NCBI GenBank assembly: GCA_001574975.1
Contig: KQ965782.1
Coordinates: 157,279-221,278 of the forward strand
Length of the DNA stretch: 64,000 nucleotides
Source of the DNA: Gonapodya prolifera JEL478
Taxonomy: Eukaryota; Monoblepharomycota; Monoblepharidomycetes; Monoblepharidales; Gonapodyaceae
Direction: 5' to 3'
A model generated the notes under the pieces. It worked only from the letters and a program-made list of their open reading frames with translations, was not told where the DNA came from and did no database searches. Numbering within the stretch: position 1 is the first letter of the stretch; the number at the start of each line of letters is the position of its first letter. A program made the position numbers and the translations under genes. Positions 44,531 to 56,665 of this stretch are shown here, in pieces.

Positions 44531-44898
44531 AGTGTTGTAAGTGCTGTAGAGGAACGTGTACAATGGGATATGTCCAAGGGCAGGATCAGATGTATTGGTG
44601 TCCGGACCACAAGCGACTTCCCTGATCCCCGTCCTCGAAACATTTCGCCGCGTCCCTGAAGCGAACAGCTGCAAGTTGATACATAGTTCAGTTTGATTTA
44701 TCGAGACTTAGCGAGATTCTCCAGCGTTCGTGCCGTTGTCAGCATTTCAAATTGGAATGTTTATCAGTCAAACCATTTTTCGCAACTTCACAAAAATTTT
44801 CTTCACTCTTATCTTACAGATCTTCAAAAAGCTCAGTTCTCCTCTCAGTCGTCTAAAGGGAAAGAAAAAAATCTATACAACATGACGGAATAGAATAA

Positions 44899-47652
44899 TC
44901 ACAGCGTGATCGTCTCCGTCTGTCTAATATCGGCCGAGCTCGCTCCCACGGACACCACGAAGTCGCCTTTGGGCACCACCCAACCGCTCGTAACGACGTC
45001 GTAGAAGGCGAGGTCTTCTTTGTACAGGTGAAGCGACACCGTGGCCGTCTCGCCAGCCTTGATGTGGACGCGCTCAAAGTCGCGAAGCTCCTTGGCGCAT
45101 CCCTGCGACTGGCACGTCCAGGTCGGAAGAGCAAGGTAAAGCTGAACGACCTCGTGGCCATCGACTTTGCCGGAGTTGGTGACGTTCACGGAGACCTTGT
45201 ACGCCTTCCTGTCAGCGTTTGGTGCTTCCACGTTGAGCTTGGAGTAGTCGAACTTGGTGTACGAGAGACCGTGTCCGAACGCGAATGCGGGAGTCTTGTT
45301 CTGGGCCTCGAACCAACGGTAGTCGATGAGAATGCCCTCGTCGTACGTGAGGTTGAGCTCCGTGTACTTAACGTTGACTGCGTAGTCGGATCGCTGAACT
45401 CCAACGGTGTAAGGCAAGCGACCGGACGGGTTGACATCACCGAAGAGAACGTCGGCGATGGCGTTGCCGGTCTCCTGACCCGGCATGCCGGCGTAGATGA
45501 TAGCGGTGATGTTGGGATGGTCGACCCACGGAGCGAGGACGGGACCGGGCGAGTGGATGACGACGATGGTCTTCTGGACATCCGCTACGGATTTGACGAG
45601 AGCGTCGCCGTTGTGCCAGAGGCTGAGATCGTTTCGGTCGCTGCAATGAGGGCCATGTCAGGTTCCTTATTGTATGACGCAAGGGAGTGTTTCCCAAACT
45701 TACCCTTCGTTCCCGTCAATGGTGATGTAACCCTCTCCAGAATTGGCAAACCCGAAGACGATGGCAATGTCCGCCTTGGCAGCAACGGAGGGTGCGACGG
45801 CGTTGTCCTTGGTTGAGAGGATGGTGATGTTCTGAGGTTTCGCCTTGTCGCTGATTCCGTCAACAGGGGCGACAATGTAGGGGAAGACAGTCGTTCCTGA
45901 ACCCCACCCTTGAGCGACGGTGCCTGTCGAATGAAAGACTGTAAGCGGGACCGCAAGGAGAGGAAGTTCAACGAGAGCTCACCATCAACGCAGCCTTTGT
46001 CGGGACACTTGTTAAGTCCGTTTGCGGGGCCGAAAGCGTCCTCTCCAATCACCGCAATGGTTTTGTAAGTCGCGTTAGAAAGTGGAAGCGAGCCGGTGTT
46101 CTTGACGAGGACGGATGACGCGGCACCGACTGCGCGAACGTGGTCCTTGTGGCGGCCCTGAACGTTAACGCTGGACTGGAAGGAGGTGTTCCACGAGTTG
46201 AAGTTGACTTTGGGGTAGGTGCCGTCGTCCTGGCCCATGCGGATCCAGGTCGCCAAAACACGGGTAACCATGTCGTCCACGCGCTCCACGGGCACACTGC
46301 CGTTCTTGACCAGCGCGGTCAGGTTCTGGCCCCACAGCGAAAACCCGGATCCGAGGTCGGAGTCGCCGGCCATCATCATGTCCACACCAGCGAGCGCCGT
46401 CTTGATGCCGTCGCGACCGCCCCACCAGTCGGTCATGACGAAGCCTTTGAACCCGAGTTCGCCCTTGAGGATTTCGTACAAGGCAGGGTTGTGGCAGGCG
46501 AGGGTGCCGTTTACCTTTTTGGTAGAGTGTGCGTGTGAGCCAAATTAATATGCAACAGGTAAGCATCTCGGTTATTCCGACTCACCTTGTTGTAACTGCA
46601 CATAACTGCACCAACACCAGCATCAACGCTGGCAATAAACGGCCTCAAGTAAACCTCGTAGAGCGCGCGGCGGCCGACCTGCGAGTCGGACCCTGTCTGC
46701 CTGTTGTGCTCCTGGTCGTTCAAGATGAAGTGCTTTGCCGTTGCGATGACGCCGTTGGATTGGATGCCAAGAATTTCGAGCCTGGCGGCCCAGGATTGAA
46801 GGAATGGGTCCGCACCGTAGGATTCCCAGGAGCGGCCGCCCTCGGGGGCCCGGAGGAAGTTCATGCCGGGGCTGATAATGGGGGAGAACAATAGATGAGT
46901 GCGGTGTAGCAGAAACAAAAGGCCGGACAGCAGTACTCACCCCAGAGTTACTTGCACGCCTTTTCCACGTTGCTCTTTGCCCTTGAAGAGTCCTTGTTTG
47001 AACATCAAGGCTTTGTCAAAGGTAGCCGCAAGGTTGCTGCCGGGCGAAATTTCAGAAACAAAAACTAGACTTTTCTCTCTCCGAGCATAAAGCAAGGGTA
47101 TCTTACATGGGTGTTGAGAACGTGGTGGCGAGATCGGCAAAGCGCATGCCGACTGAGACGGGGGTGGAGGGGGTGTGCGGAGAAGGGGTTGTCAATGTTT
47201 GTTGATTAGCACCAAAGTCGCGTACCACCCAACGACATCATAAAACGCACCTGGACCGTCTTGCAGACAAAGGCCCTGGAAGCCAATTTGGGGCATCTCG
47301 CGAATGTTTCCAACGCAGAAACCATTGGTCCAGCCGACACCCGTGACGATGTCGGATTTGTTCTCCTGAGAGAGCAGCGGCAGGAGCTTCTTGGCCTCGC
47401 TGTATGCATAATCCCAGGAAACGTGGTTGTCGAACCCAGGAAGGGGGCGCTTGTCCAAGTTCACAAGATCGACGACAACTGTGCAAAGATTGGATGAATT
47501 AGAAATCGCGGGTAAGATGTTAAATCGCTCGACGGCGCGAATGGAAAGTAGGATGTCAACTCACCATTGTTGCGGCGAACATGCTGGATTGGCGCGGCGA
47601 TCACGGGGGCTGCCGCGGCGGCAATTGCGATCAGAGCGAATGCGTGTCGCAT
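44899..47652 (-). CDS. Secreted GH3 beta-glucosidase, paralogue 2
   Basis: It starts at ATG 47652 with an Ala-rich signal peptide (MRHAFALIAIAAAAAPVIA); exon 1 is 47652-47565 and about eight more exons follow to the stop at 44899. Landmarks: VVDLVNLDKRPLPG, VTGVGWTNGFCVGNI, GKGVQVTLGP, RAPEGGRSWESYGADP, KHFILNDQEHNRQ, and FVMTDWWGGRDG with the nucleophile Asp. The C-terminus has GNAIADVLFGDVNPSGRLPY, FGHGLSYTKFDYS and a fibronectin-III-like end. About 750 aa. It is close to paralogue 1 throughout, same strand, about 5 kb upstream of it in transcription order. Role: extracellular beta-glucosidase, the last step of cellulose or beta-glucan use. Confidence 0.92.
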
Positions 47653-48662
47653 GTTTGTTCACGATGTTCGCGGTGTTCGCTTTTGTCGTGAAAAGTTAAA
47701 GTTTTCTTCGGGTGAAAGAAGGGTAAGGGGCGGTCGAGGGGGAGGTTTTGAGGACCTTCAGGGAGAGCGCCACGGTGGGGGGTGGGAAAGGGGGTGGGAA
47801 TCCACGTGGCAGGTAACACACACGTCAGGACGTGTTCCCCATGAGAACGCTTCGAGTCCTTTTCATATTCAGCAGGGTTGAGGCAGCGATGCGACAAATA
47901 AACAGCAGAGGAGTCGCCATCCAAACCCGATCAGTGTTTCCATCCAATATGAGCTCCTCGTGTCTGTAACCATAAACCACATCACGCGTCAACAGCGCGA
48001 TCCCAGAACACATTTTTCAATCGATCGCAGCGCGCTAGCACTCCCCATCGTCTTCTCCCAATCGCGTCCCCGTTGTTGCTGCACGTGTTGGAGTGTGACA
48101 TGGAATACGGCCGCCGATACTAGCACTATACTTGCGGTGACTCCCACCAGGTGGAGTGATCTCGATGACTCCTCACGCCAGCTAAGGAAAGCCATTGCGT
48201 AACGGCTCTAGGGAGTCACCAAACACGCCGTTGCGAGTCATTCCGTGTCACACTCCACCTTCTGCCTTCCACTGTCCCCCGCCGTCTCCAAGTCTCTGAC
48301 TTTTGCCTTCTGTACCCACCCTCTTCAATGTGGTGAGCGGTGTTTGTGTCCATGACGACCGAAGCAACACCAATTGATATCGTCGCCAGTCGATGCACAG
48401 ATGTCTGAACGATGAGCGAGTAGAAGGGTGAATGAATTAGAGTACAGATTTATCTTATGTTGCGAGCTAATATATCTTCTACGCAGAACAGCGGTGTCGG
48501 CGAAATGTGCCAACAAACGCAACTCGACCTTGCGAGTCGCTCCGAGCCACGCTCATCACATTCCGTCTTTCGTTGTCCCCCGCCGTCGCGAATTCTCAAA
48601 CTTTTGCCTTCTGGTGCCCTTGCTCCAATGTTATTGTGAGCCATATCTGGAACCACTATCAT
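47653..48662. other. Intergenic with direct repeat pair
   Basis: Divergent promoter region between GH3 paralogue 2 and PP2C. It contains the first and most of the second copy of a 140-bp direct repeat (listed separately). Confidence 0.5.
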
Positions 48663-48680
48663 ATGACCAAAGCAGCACGG
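48230..48680 (+). repeat. Direct repeat pair upstream of PP2C
   Basis: 48230-48372 and 48531-48680 share TGCGAGTC..TCCG, then GTCCCCCGCCGTC, TTTTGCCTTCTG, TGTGGTGAG / TTGTGAG and finally GACC-AAGCA. Identity is roughly 65-70% by eye, and copies are about 300 bp apart. The second copy runs into the PP2C start codon (48663). Confidence 0.65.
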
Positions 48681-49975
48681 TGCCTTTCCAAACCTCCATC
48701 GCTCCCGCACCTCGATCGCTCCCTCCCGGGCACGCTTTCTCTCATCCCCACGTCAATGACCGCGCCCGTCGACCTCCAAGTATTCACCCACTCCGCGCAG
48801 GGATCGCGTGACCACCAGGAAGACCGCCTCTGTATCGTCAACGACCGGTGGCGGGACAGGAAGGAGGCGCTGTTCATGGTGAGCGGACCTTTTGCGCTCT
48901 GCGTAAGCGAGCGGTTTGGAGGTAAATGTGGGATTTCGGGCCTAGGTTTTTGACGGTGAGGAACACGTCACCTCTTGAATTGCTCCACCACAACCCAAAC
49001 CCGACGGAGCCTCCTGGAATAGGTCACGGAACGTCCGACTACGCTGTGCACGCGTGCAAAGTCCTTCCAGGGTTGATCCTCGACAGCGATGCGTTCAGGT
49101 CGGGCCGGTATTCGGACGCGCTCGCCGACGCGTTTTTGAACGAGGATAAGCTGTTGAAGACGGATGTGGCTGAGGCGGGGACGAGCACGAGCATGGGCAT
49201 GGGCATGGCCGGGATGACGGCGACGAAGACGGGAGGGACGACGGCGACGGTGGGACTTGTGGTGGGGTCGAGGCTGTGTGGGTGCTCATATTTTTGGTGT
49301 CGTCTCTCTTATCTTGAGGAGAGTGTGTTGCTAATGCTCATGTCGTGCTCTATGACGCGTCGCGACAGACCTCGCCAACGTGGGCGACTCCCGCGCCATC
49401 ATCTCCAAGTCGGGCCCGTCGGGAACACGGGCCATTCGAATATCCACCGACCACAAACCGTCTCACACGGGCGAGCACACAAGGCTGGACGCATCATCGC
49501 CGCCAGCCCCCGTCATAGGCGACCGGATCCACGTGCACGGGCACTCGCTCAACATGTCGCGCGCGCTGGGAGACTTTGATTACAAACAGCCTGCAAACGA
49601 CGCGAGCGCGGATTGGGTGACCCCCGCCCCGCACATTTCGGTGGTGGAAATGACGAACGGGAATGAGTTTTTGGTGTTGGCGTCGGATGGGTTGTGGGAT
49701 TGTTTTGATGATGGACAGGTTATGGATATTGTAAGTCTCCGCGGTCCGTTTTCGTTTCCGCGTCCTTCTTCATTAAATGTTACCACTCCACTCCTCACAC
49801 TCAGATCACAACGAACAAAACGCGCGGATCCCACATCCAGGACATTGTGAAAGTCCTCGTCGAAAAGATCGCCGGGTCGCCCGGGTCGGACAACGTGACC
49901 ATCCTGCTCGTGCACTTCAAGTGGGGAGAGGCCGAGGCGGAGGGGGAGGCAAAGAACCAAGGTGTCGCTGCATAG
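48663..49975 (+). CDS. PP2C-type protein phosphatase
   Basis: Five exons: 48663-48878, 48947-48956 (10 nt), 49023-49277, 49369-49730, 49805-49975; 337 aa, phases closed. PP2C metal-binding motifs are in order: SRDHQEDR, VFDGHGTSDYAVHA (the Asp lies in the 10-nt exon), LYLANVGDSRAIIS, SADWVTPAPHISV, LASDGLWDCFDDGQV and GSDNVTILLVHF. These are Mg/Mn-dependent Ser/Thr phosphatases. ATG 48756 (MTAPVDLQVF) is an alternative start, 31 codons in. There is no membrane segment. The segment between DHKPSHTGEHTRL and GDRIHVHG is short. Its 3' end is duplicated 2.8 kb downstream. Confidence 0.92.
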
Positions 49976-50095
49976 CACTAGAGAGGGCAACCAGCGACTC
50001 GAAGAGAGAGCACGTAATCGGCACATTGTTATAGTCATGCAACTCTGTTCAATTTCATAGCATTTGCATCTTCATCTGTCTCGTCAAATCTTTTG
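49958..50095 (+). repeat. PP2C 3' end, donor copy of duplication
   Basis: The last codons, stop and 3' flank of PP2C resemble 52768-52905: CTGCATAG, GAAGAGAGAGCACGT, TTCAATT(T/C)CAT, GCAT(T/C)TTCATCT and TC(T/G)TGTCAA-like blocks occur in the same order. A weaker third piece lies at about 50170-50225 (GGACATTGGAATAGCCATGA). Confidence 0.75.
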
Positions 50096-50146
50096 CGGAA
50101 AACGGCGACTAATAGTAACCGTCCGATGGTGCACTTCCTGAAACAG

Positions 50147-50163
50147 TGGGGGGGGGGGGGGGG
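50147..50163 (+). repeat. G homopolymer
   Basis: A run of about 17-18 G within GTGGGG...GGGACG. Confidence 0.9.
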
Positions 50164-50229
50164 GACGATGGGAAGACCACATAAGCGGGACATTGGAATA
50201 GCCATGAAACTCTTTCGATCTCGTTGCAC

Positions 50230-51059
50230 CGTCTGGCGGGGGTTCAGCTCAGGGCAAATCGTCTACCAAAATTCATCACGCGTTCACTCGCCAGAATAAG
50301 CGGCACTTCTCCAACCAATCCTTCATGTCGCAAATTCGCAAATTCCTCTTGATCCAATGGTCTGTTGCCCTGCGTTCGTTAACCTTCAATCAAGTCCTGC
50401 GATTTGCGCCCCCTTGGGGTCCCACATTCTGAGCGCGTATGGAGCTGAAGACGAGATCAATGAAGCGAATCGTGCTCGATGAATCTCGGAATGTGCGTTC
50501 GGATTGGGTCCAACGAGGATCGGAGGAATGGTACATATGTAATCGACCCAACGGATGTGAGTCTCATTCTGCGCGACGACCCGTCAGCGAGATATTCTAA
50601 CATCGATTGACTCTAAGCCTGAGAGTAACACAGATTGCGATTCACCTCGAGAAGCAACTTTGCATTAAGTACAACAAACTACATGTAGCTCCGAAGCTCT
50701 TCGGGTAAGAGATTGTTGACATCTTGGCAGCGCCACAGTACGTTCGAGATGAGTTGCTAATCCCGTCACTGCAGCCCTGCACAAGCTTTCGACGCTTCGC
50801 TTTGTTTGTACTCTTTAATGCTATCTGGAGCATCGCAACTCTTTTGATTACGTGACGGGCTGACGGCGAACATGTGTCCAATGCAACGTTGCCTTTGATG
50901 CAAAATGAGCTCCCAGTCCCCCACTGCAACTCGACGTTGGTTTTGATGCCTTGTTATAAATTTCTTGTACTATAAAAGGTATCAGGAGCACCGAAACTCT
51001 TTAATGAACCAAATTTATTCCAGTATTGCGTGTCGTGGTTTGATGGTGCAGTCGGCACC
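50230..51059. other. Intergenic, no gene seen
   Basis: No supported coding sequence. Confidence 0.45.
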
Positions 51060-52560
51060 CACAACTTTAAGCTATATATGAGCAAAGAGCGTTTATTGCG
51101 AGCCCGTAGTGACACACGAGCGAAGCGAGGGTCGAACGTAGGTGCGAAGCTTTTAGGTTGTGGGTGCGAGGGAAAGCGGTCTCGGGGGTCGGCCACGCCC
51201 ATCTGAAACGCTGCCATAATATTTTGTGCTTCCCTTTTGATGACCTTTTCCGCCCCTGCCGACGCTCCCTCGCCCGCCAGTCAACCATCGGACGATCTAC
51301 GGAGATCCAGGGATCGCTTCCTAGGGCTGGTGCTCGTGTCCCTCGCGCGAAGACTGCCCGCCAAGGGTAACCCACCATCACCCGTCCTTCTCCTTCCCAA
51401 CGGGCCCCAGGACCGGAGATTACACGTAAGCCACTCGAATTCATCCTGGGGTCCCGTTTCCGCCGTCCCCGGGTCGGATTCGCAGCTTTGGAGTGACCAG
51501 GATCTCCTCCGCTTAGCACAGGCCAAGGCGGCCAGGTTCTCGGCCGCGAAGGAGCTCGTGCGACTCCAAAAGATTCCTTCCTGGAACTAGAAAGCGGAAA
51601 GAGGGGGAGCCCCTTACCAGGAGCCAGCTCAGGGATGGCGAACCTGGAACAGCGGGTCGCAGCGAGCCCGCACCGCGCTCGAAGCGATCCAGGACGGCCT
51701 TTATATCGTCCATTGATAGAATAAGGTCGCCTGCCGTGACCTCCCGCTCAGGCGCGCGTCCAGACGGCGACATAGAGGGCAGTGACTCTGGGAATGGCCG
51801 ACACAATTTCCCCCCCGTCCCCTCCCTGGGCGACATGCAGCCGCGAGAGAGAGCAAGACTCATTCCGCACGCAGACAGTCCACCAACCGCGACGGGCGGC
51901 GCTGACGCCAACATGGGGAGCAGTTGCGGCACTTTGAGTGGGAGGTCTACGACACGGCTTTTGACGAACTTCAGAGCGGACCTTTCCATGAACAGCCCTT
52001 TTCCGTCAAGCAAACGGTCGCATTCTACAAGGCGGTCTCAAGGATTGAACTGCTTCAGTCCTTGGTGTGTAAAAGAAGCATGGCCTACCGATAAACACAA
52101 GTAAGGCCGGCAATGTGGACGTCCGTCAGAATTGTATGCGAGATGAGCTCCCAATCACCGGGGCTGGAGGACCAGAACACCCACAGAGAGGGTGAGGTGG
52201 CTGCTGGTCCGACCCTTTCACGGGACGGACGACGCCGACAGGAGCCTCTGGCGGGCGGCAGTAGATACGCCTCGTGTACATCCTTACGTGCCAAAGCCGT
52301 AAGGACCTCGGGGACAAAGAGCTTTGCGTGGGGCTACTCTTCGTCCCCCTGTCTCGCCCCTGCAAGCACATCTCAGACCTTGCCATTCCCCATCACCCAT
52401 CATGACCTTGCACCCTCAAGTGAGTCTCGGGGCTGGGAAAGCGCGACACCTTCAAGGTCCTCCTCGCGGAGGAGCACATGCTGGCTGGATTGGCCATCAC
52501 GGAGGCGCCTGAGCCGTAGAATTTAGATCTTGACGGTAGTCTCAGGTCAGGTCTATTGTC
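51060..52560 (+). other. Unassigned element-like coding relic
   Basis: A GC-rich stretch with pieces of protein-like sequence in different frames: 51237-51590 (DLLRLAQAKAARFSAAKELV near its end), 51736-52104, and around 51890-52085 (HFEWEVYDTAFDELQSGPF then FYKAVSRIELLQSLV). No splice pattern joins them convincingly and no domain is recognised. It lies between the two copies of the duplicated PP2C 3' end, so it may have been inserted or carried with that duplication. It may be a decayed mobile element or a broken host gene. Confidence 0.35.
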
Positions 52561-52767
52561 AAGTGTAAGATACAGGTACATAATCAAATCCCTTCAACAA
52601 ATTCTAATTCAAGCCCTTGACAGGGAGGCGCAAATTACACGCTCGCTACGGGCGAGCTCAAGGCAAAGCCTTAACTATGTTTTTAAGTGCCTCTTCAACT
52701 CTACAGAGTCGCTTCTCAAGTACTTCCGTCACTCCCATCTGAAAAGGCTGGGGATCAATGCATCTAT

Positions 52768-52905
52768 TGACAGGTGCTGCATAGTGGTGTGTGACCGGAG
52801 AAGTGAAGAGAGAGCACGTGGTTTGCACATGTAATAGCGAGCCATGCGACCTTTTTCAATTCCATTGCATTTTCATCTTGGTCTTCATGTCTTGTCAATC
52901 ACAAG
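52768..52905 (+). repeat. PP2C 3' end, duplicated copy
   Basis: See 49958-50095. Only the stop-codon region and 3' flank are duplicated; PP2C domain sequence is not found upstream of it. Confidence 0.75.
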
Positions 52906-53868
52906 CGAAAAATTTGCCGTCCCAAAATTCACAGCACGGAACAGTATCGAGGATCGTATGCCCTCTTTGCGGGTTTAACCTTTCCTTACGCTCAAGAAGC
53001 ACACGGGAAAACAGACGGATGGAAATCGACAGAGGAGGAGGAAGAGAGGCGCGTCGGGTAAACTTCTTTGCTTTGCCAGGTATTTTTTGCCGGTGCACGT
53101 ATCGTTGTCACGCTCCTTCCACACGGGCGCCGCTCACACACTAAACGGGTCACCGCCGTTTCTCCCATTTTTTTTCCACCGCGCTGCTGTCCGCCATTCC
53201 CGACGCCACACTGCGCGCGGAAGACTCCGGCGCACGGCCTGTCATGCTGGACGCGGGACTCGCAGCGGACGCCATCGACCAAACAGGCTCACGCGCGGTG
53301 CAGAAAGATGGACAAAAGGTGCGTGAGCGCCGGGCAAGCGGGAAGAAACGCGGTGTGGAAGGCCCAGGAGGCCGGATAGGGACGATCGAGAGGGGGAGAG
53401 GGTACGGGCAGAAGGGCGACAGCGTCAGGGCGGGCGGGGAACACAGGGTGTTTTTGACGATAGGGAGCACGTGGAAACGGACGGAGGGCGCGTAGGCGCG
53501 TGGAACGTGGTTTTGCAGAGGGGTGACAGCTGACCCACAAGGGCGTTGGAGACAGGGCGCCGGGCCGAGGACGGCGCGGACCGACTGTCCGACGCACGCT
53601 GAAGGCTGCAGCGTGGAAAAAATCGTGAGGACCCGTGGATGAGCCCAAGCATCGCAGTGGGGATGGGGTCGTGGTGCCATGTGACATGTCACGCGTTGTC
53701 GAATAGTTGTCTCCACCGTAAAACGCGCGGTGTGAGATAGTGTAAAACGTGCTCTGCGGGAAGAACGAACTCTGAGCTGGTGGTGTGTCTTGCGTATGCA
53801 GCTATATTGTTGCTAAATCCTCCCCTCGCCCACAGGGCGTCAACCAGCAACACGACGAGAGTCCCCTC
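52906..53868. other. 5' flank of CCCH gene
   Basis: No separate gene is supported. An acceptor-like CCCACAG at 53835 directly precedes open sequence in frame with the CCCH gene, so a non-coding or coding first exon may lie in this stretch. Confidence 0.4.
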
Positions 53869-55816
53869 ATGCTCTCACTTCTTGCCTCCTTCAACCCGCT
53901 GGACCTGGACCCAGCCAACACCCTTCCATCCCCTCCTCCTCCTGCAAGTGCAAATCTCGTAAACTCTCCCATTTCCATTTCATCGCTCCCATCTCCAATC
54001 ACACCCGCCAACATCTCCTCACCCACCGGTCCATTCCACTCATCACTACTCCTTGCGCCAAACCACCTCACTCGCGCCCCTACGCTTCCCGCAACACCGC
54101 CACCATCCTTGATCTCGTCTTCCACACCCTCGGCCCCCCCATCCGCGACATCGTCCCAGCACCACAGTTCGGACACACTCTCTCCACACATGAACATGCT
54201 CCGCCCCATGGTGCAGCGAAGGTCGCTCCCAACTTACCCACACGCGCCTCTATCGAACAGCGGGTCGCAGTCACCCACACTTCCACACTCCCTCCCCGCA
54301 CGGTTCTCCTTTGGTCCACGAAGTACCGCGCCGTGGAACGCGATGGAGGACGCAAGGTACAGCCCGAGCTTCTCCTCCGTGCACGACGAGTCCTCCATGG
54401 CCATCCCCATGCGTCCACCGGGCACCGGTACCGGCACCTTCCATCACCCGTCGGCGAACCCGAACCCGACCTCCTGGCCATCCACGCCTACCCCACCGTC
54501 ATCCGAGCCCGGTCACGACCCTCCTCCCGATCTCGATCTCGCTCCGGACCCGTCCGCACCCCCGCTTGACGGCATGGACCGATCCATGGACATGAGTGAC
54601 CCACTCTGGCCCGACTTTGTTCCCGCTCGAGAGCGCGTCGGAAGCATGGACAGGGACAGGGCGACGCCGTACCGCGCCGCCGCCGCCTACAACCCCACGA
54701 GCTACCCTCCCGCGAATCTCGGCGTGGGCGGAGGTGGAGGTGGCGCGCTGTGCAAGTTTTTCGCGCAGGGAACGTGCCGATTCGGCGCTGAGTGCCGCTT
54801 CTCCCACACGCTGCCAATGACCATGGGGGCTCCCGGCGGTTTTGGAAGCACGGACAGGGAGAGGGAGAGGTCAGGAAGACCGCGCGGGTTCAACGACCCC
54901 AGAGGTTCACAAATACCGGGCAGGGACTATGTCGTTGGTGGGCTCGTGGACACGTACGGGGTGTTTTCGGGACTGAGTGCAAGTGGGCGTGCAGGGGGTG
55001 CAAGCGGAGGACTCGCGTCCATGTCAGGTTTTCCTTCCTATGGCATGGCTGGTCAACCGAGCATCAATGGTCCCTCACCCCGGAAAATGCTCAAGACCTG
55101 TCGCTTTTGGATGCGTGGAACTTGCCGGTAAGGACTACACCTGCGCGTCTTGCCGCTCGTGGAATCATCTCACAGTCTGTTTGCTTGACTGTGCCAGCTT
55201 CGGGGACACGTGTCGCTACCTCCACGACTTTTATCCCGCCCAGGCGGGCTCCTCGGGCCGCGCATTCGCCAGCTTCCAAGCATCGGCACCGTCCTACGTT
55301 GCTCACTCGGTGCCCCTTCCGCGCAGACCTGCAACTGCTCCCTTGACCTACCCGAATCGTGGAGGAGGTGGATATTCAGGCGCCTATGGTGGCTACCCTC
55401 TTGCGGATCTCGCCGAGCGGATGGATGGGATGAGCATGGCTGACGGGGTGGGTCCGCTGAGGGAAAGGGGTCGAGAGCAGAGAGACCAGGAGCCGTTCTA
55501 CTTTGCGGACATGCCGCCCACACCACCTACCTATGAGCCCGGAGGTTACCCAAACGGGGCTCCGCGAGGGTTCAGTGGAGACCCACGCGCCAACCGGGAG
55601 TGGGAACCGGAGTGGTCAGGCGGGAGAGAAAGAGAGACTTACGGTCTCACCAAGGAAGAAGTTGAAGAGCTCCTAACCGTGCCTGGACAGGAGGGTCAGG
55701 GAGACGACTCGTCGATTCGTGGTCTCGACGGCGCTACCTTTGGGTATCGTCGTGGAGTGTGGGAAGGTGGAGGTGTTGGTGGGATGGGTGGAATGGGTGG
55801 GGGATCCGGGTGGTGA
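53869..55816 (+). CDS. Tandem CCCH zinc-finger protein
   Basis: Exon 1 is 53869-55127, intron 55128-55197, exon 2 55198-55816; 625 aa. The first half is Pro/Ser/Thr-rich and disordered. Two C-x7-C-x5-C-x3-H fingers are seen: CKFFAQGTCRFGAECRFSH (about 303-321) and CRFWMRGTCRFGDTCRYLH (about 414-432), the latter split by the intron. A Gly/Ala/Ser-rich linker lies between them. The C-terminus has an acidic helix (LTKEEVEELLTVPG) and a Gly-rich end. Such fingers usually bind RNA, so it is probably an mRNA-regulating protein. The frame is open upstream to an AG at 53835, so the protein may start earlier. Confidence 0.82.
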
Positions 55817-56665
55817 GTTCCGGGCGAAACACGCAGGAGCTAAAATGATAATAATGGTGATGCTGAATCCTATTGGTTGCAGGGAGGTCCTCGATATGCT
55901 CCGAAACGGATACTAAGGCCCCGCTGCTCCCGGTCATCATCCATCACACTTCCTGGGCTCTTTCTCGTACACTTGTCCACACAAGTACCCCTTCCAGTTA
56001 TTTCTTCCTGGTCATGCACCTCTCTAATTTTGACTCGACTTCTGGACTCTCGCATTCATTTCTCGCCCTCTGGTCCTGTTGCCGGACACAGCTGTATCCC
56101 TCTGAACGCACCTAACGTGGCCCCTTTCTTTTATCCTGCTTTGGATGAGAATTGAAAGCTGTTTGTTTTGGACGTTTTGGGTTCCTGGGCGTGGACAGGC
56201 GAAGTGGTCATCATCCAGTTTACAATCCCCCTCTTTCCGACTTGGACACGCAGTTTCGGTCTCAGTGCTGTTTTTTTCAACCACATCACCACATTTCAGT
56301 GCAGCGTTTTCCCCTCCCTTTTTTTTTGATGGGTTTTGAGGTTTCAGATCAACTAATGGTGCTGCATTTGCGGGAACTTTTTGCTTTTCTTCTCATCAAT
56401 AAGGGCGATGTATCACAAAAGTGTATTCGATTGCTTGCGAAAGATGTAAAATTGTCATGGAATATGTGAAAGTTGAGAAGCCACTCCACCGCTTTATCAA
56501 TTGAACTTGGGTGACAGCCTTGTTACCAACCGCTGCCCAACCTCTCGGTGCGTCGAGCCGAGACAAAACTGTCTGCACCACGCACGTCAAAGTCAAGTCC
56601 CATTCTGGTTGCCGTTCATTCGCTCCCTCGCGATCGGGATTGTTTTTCTGCCTGAGGCTCGCGTG
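55817..56665. other. Intergenic, no gene seen
   Basis: 3' flank of the CCCH gene and promoter of the next gene. Confidence 0.45.

Noticed and set aside
45028-45816. 262-codon plus-strand frame
   Set aside because: Antisense shadow of the GH3 C-terminal domain.
52906-53700. Several frames of 80-190 codons on both strands
   Set aside because: Composition typical of GC-rich promoter shadows; the acceptor at 53835 points to an upstream exon but no frame connects convincingly.
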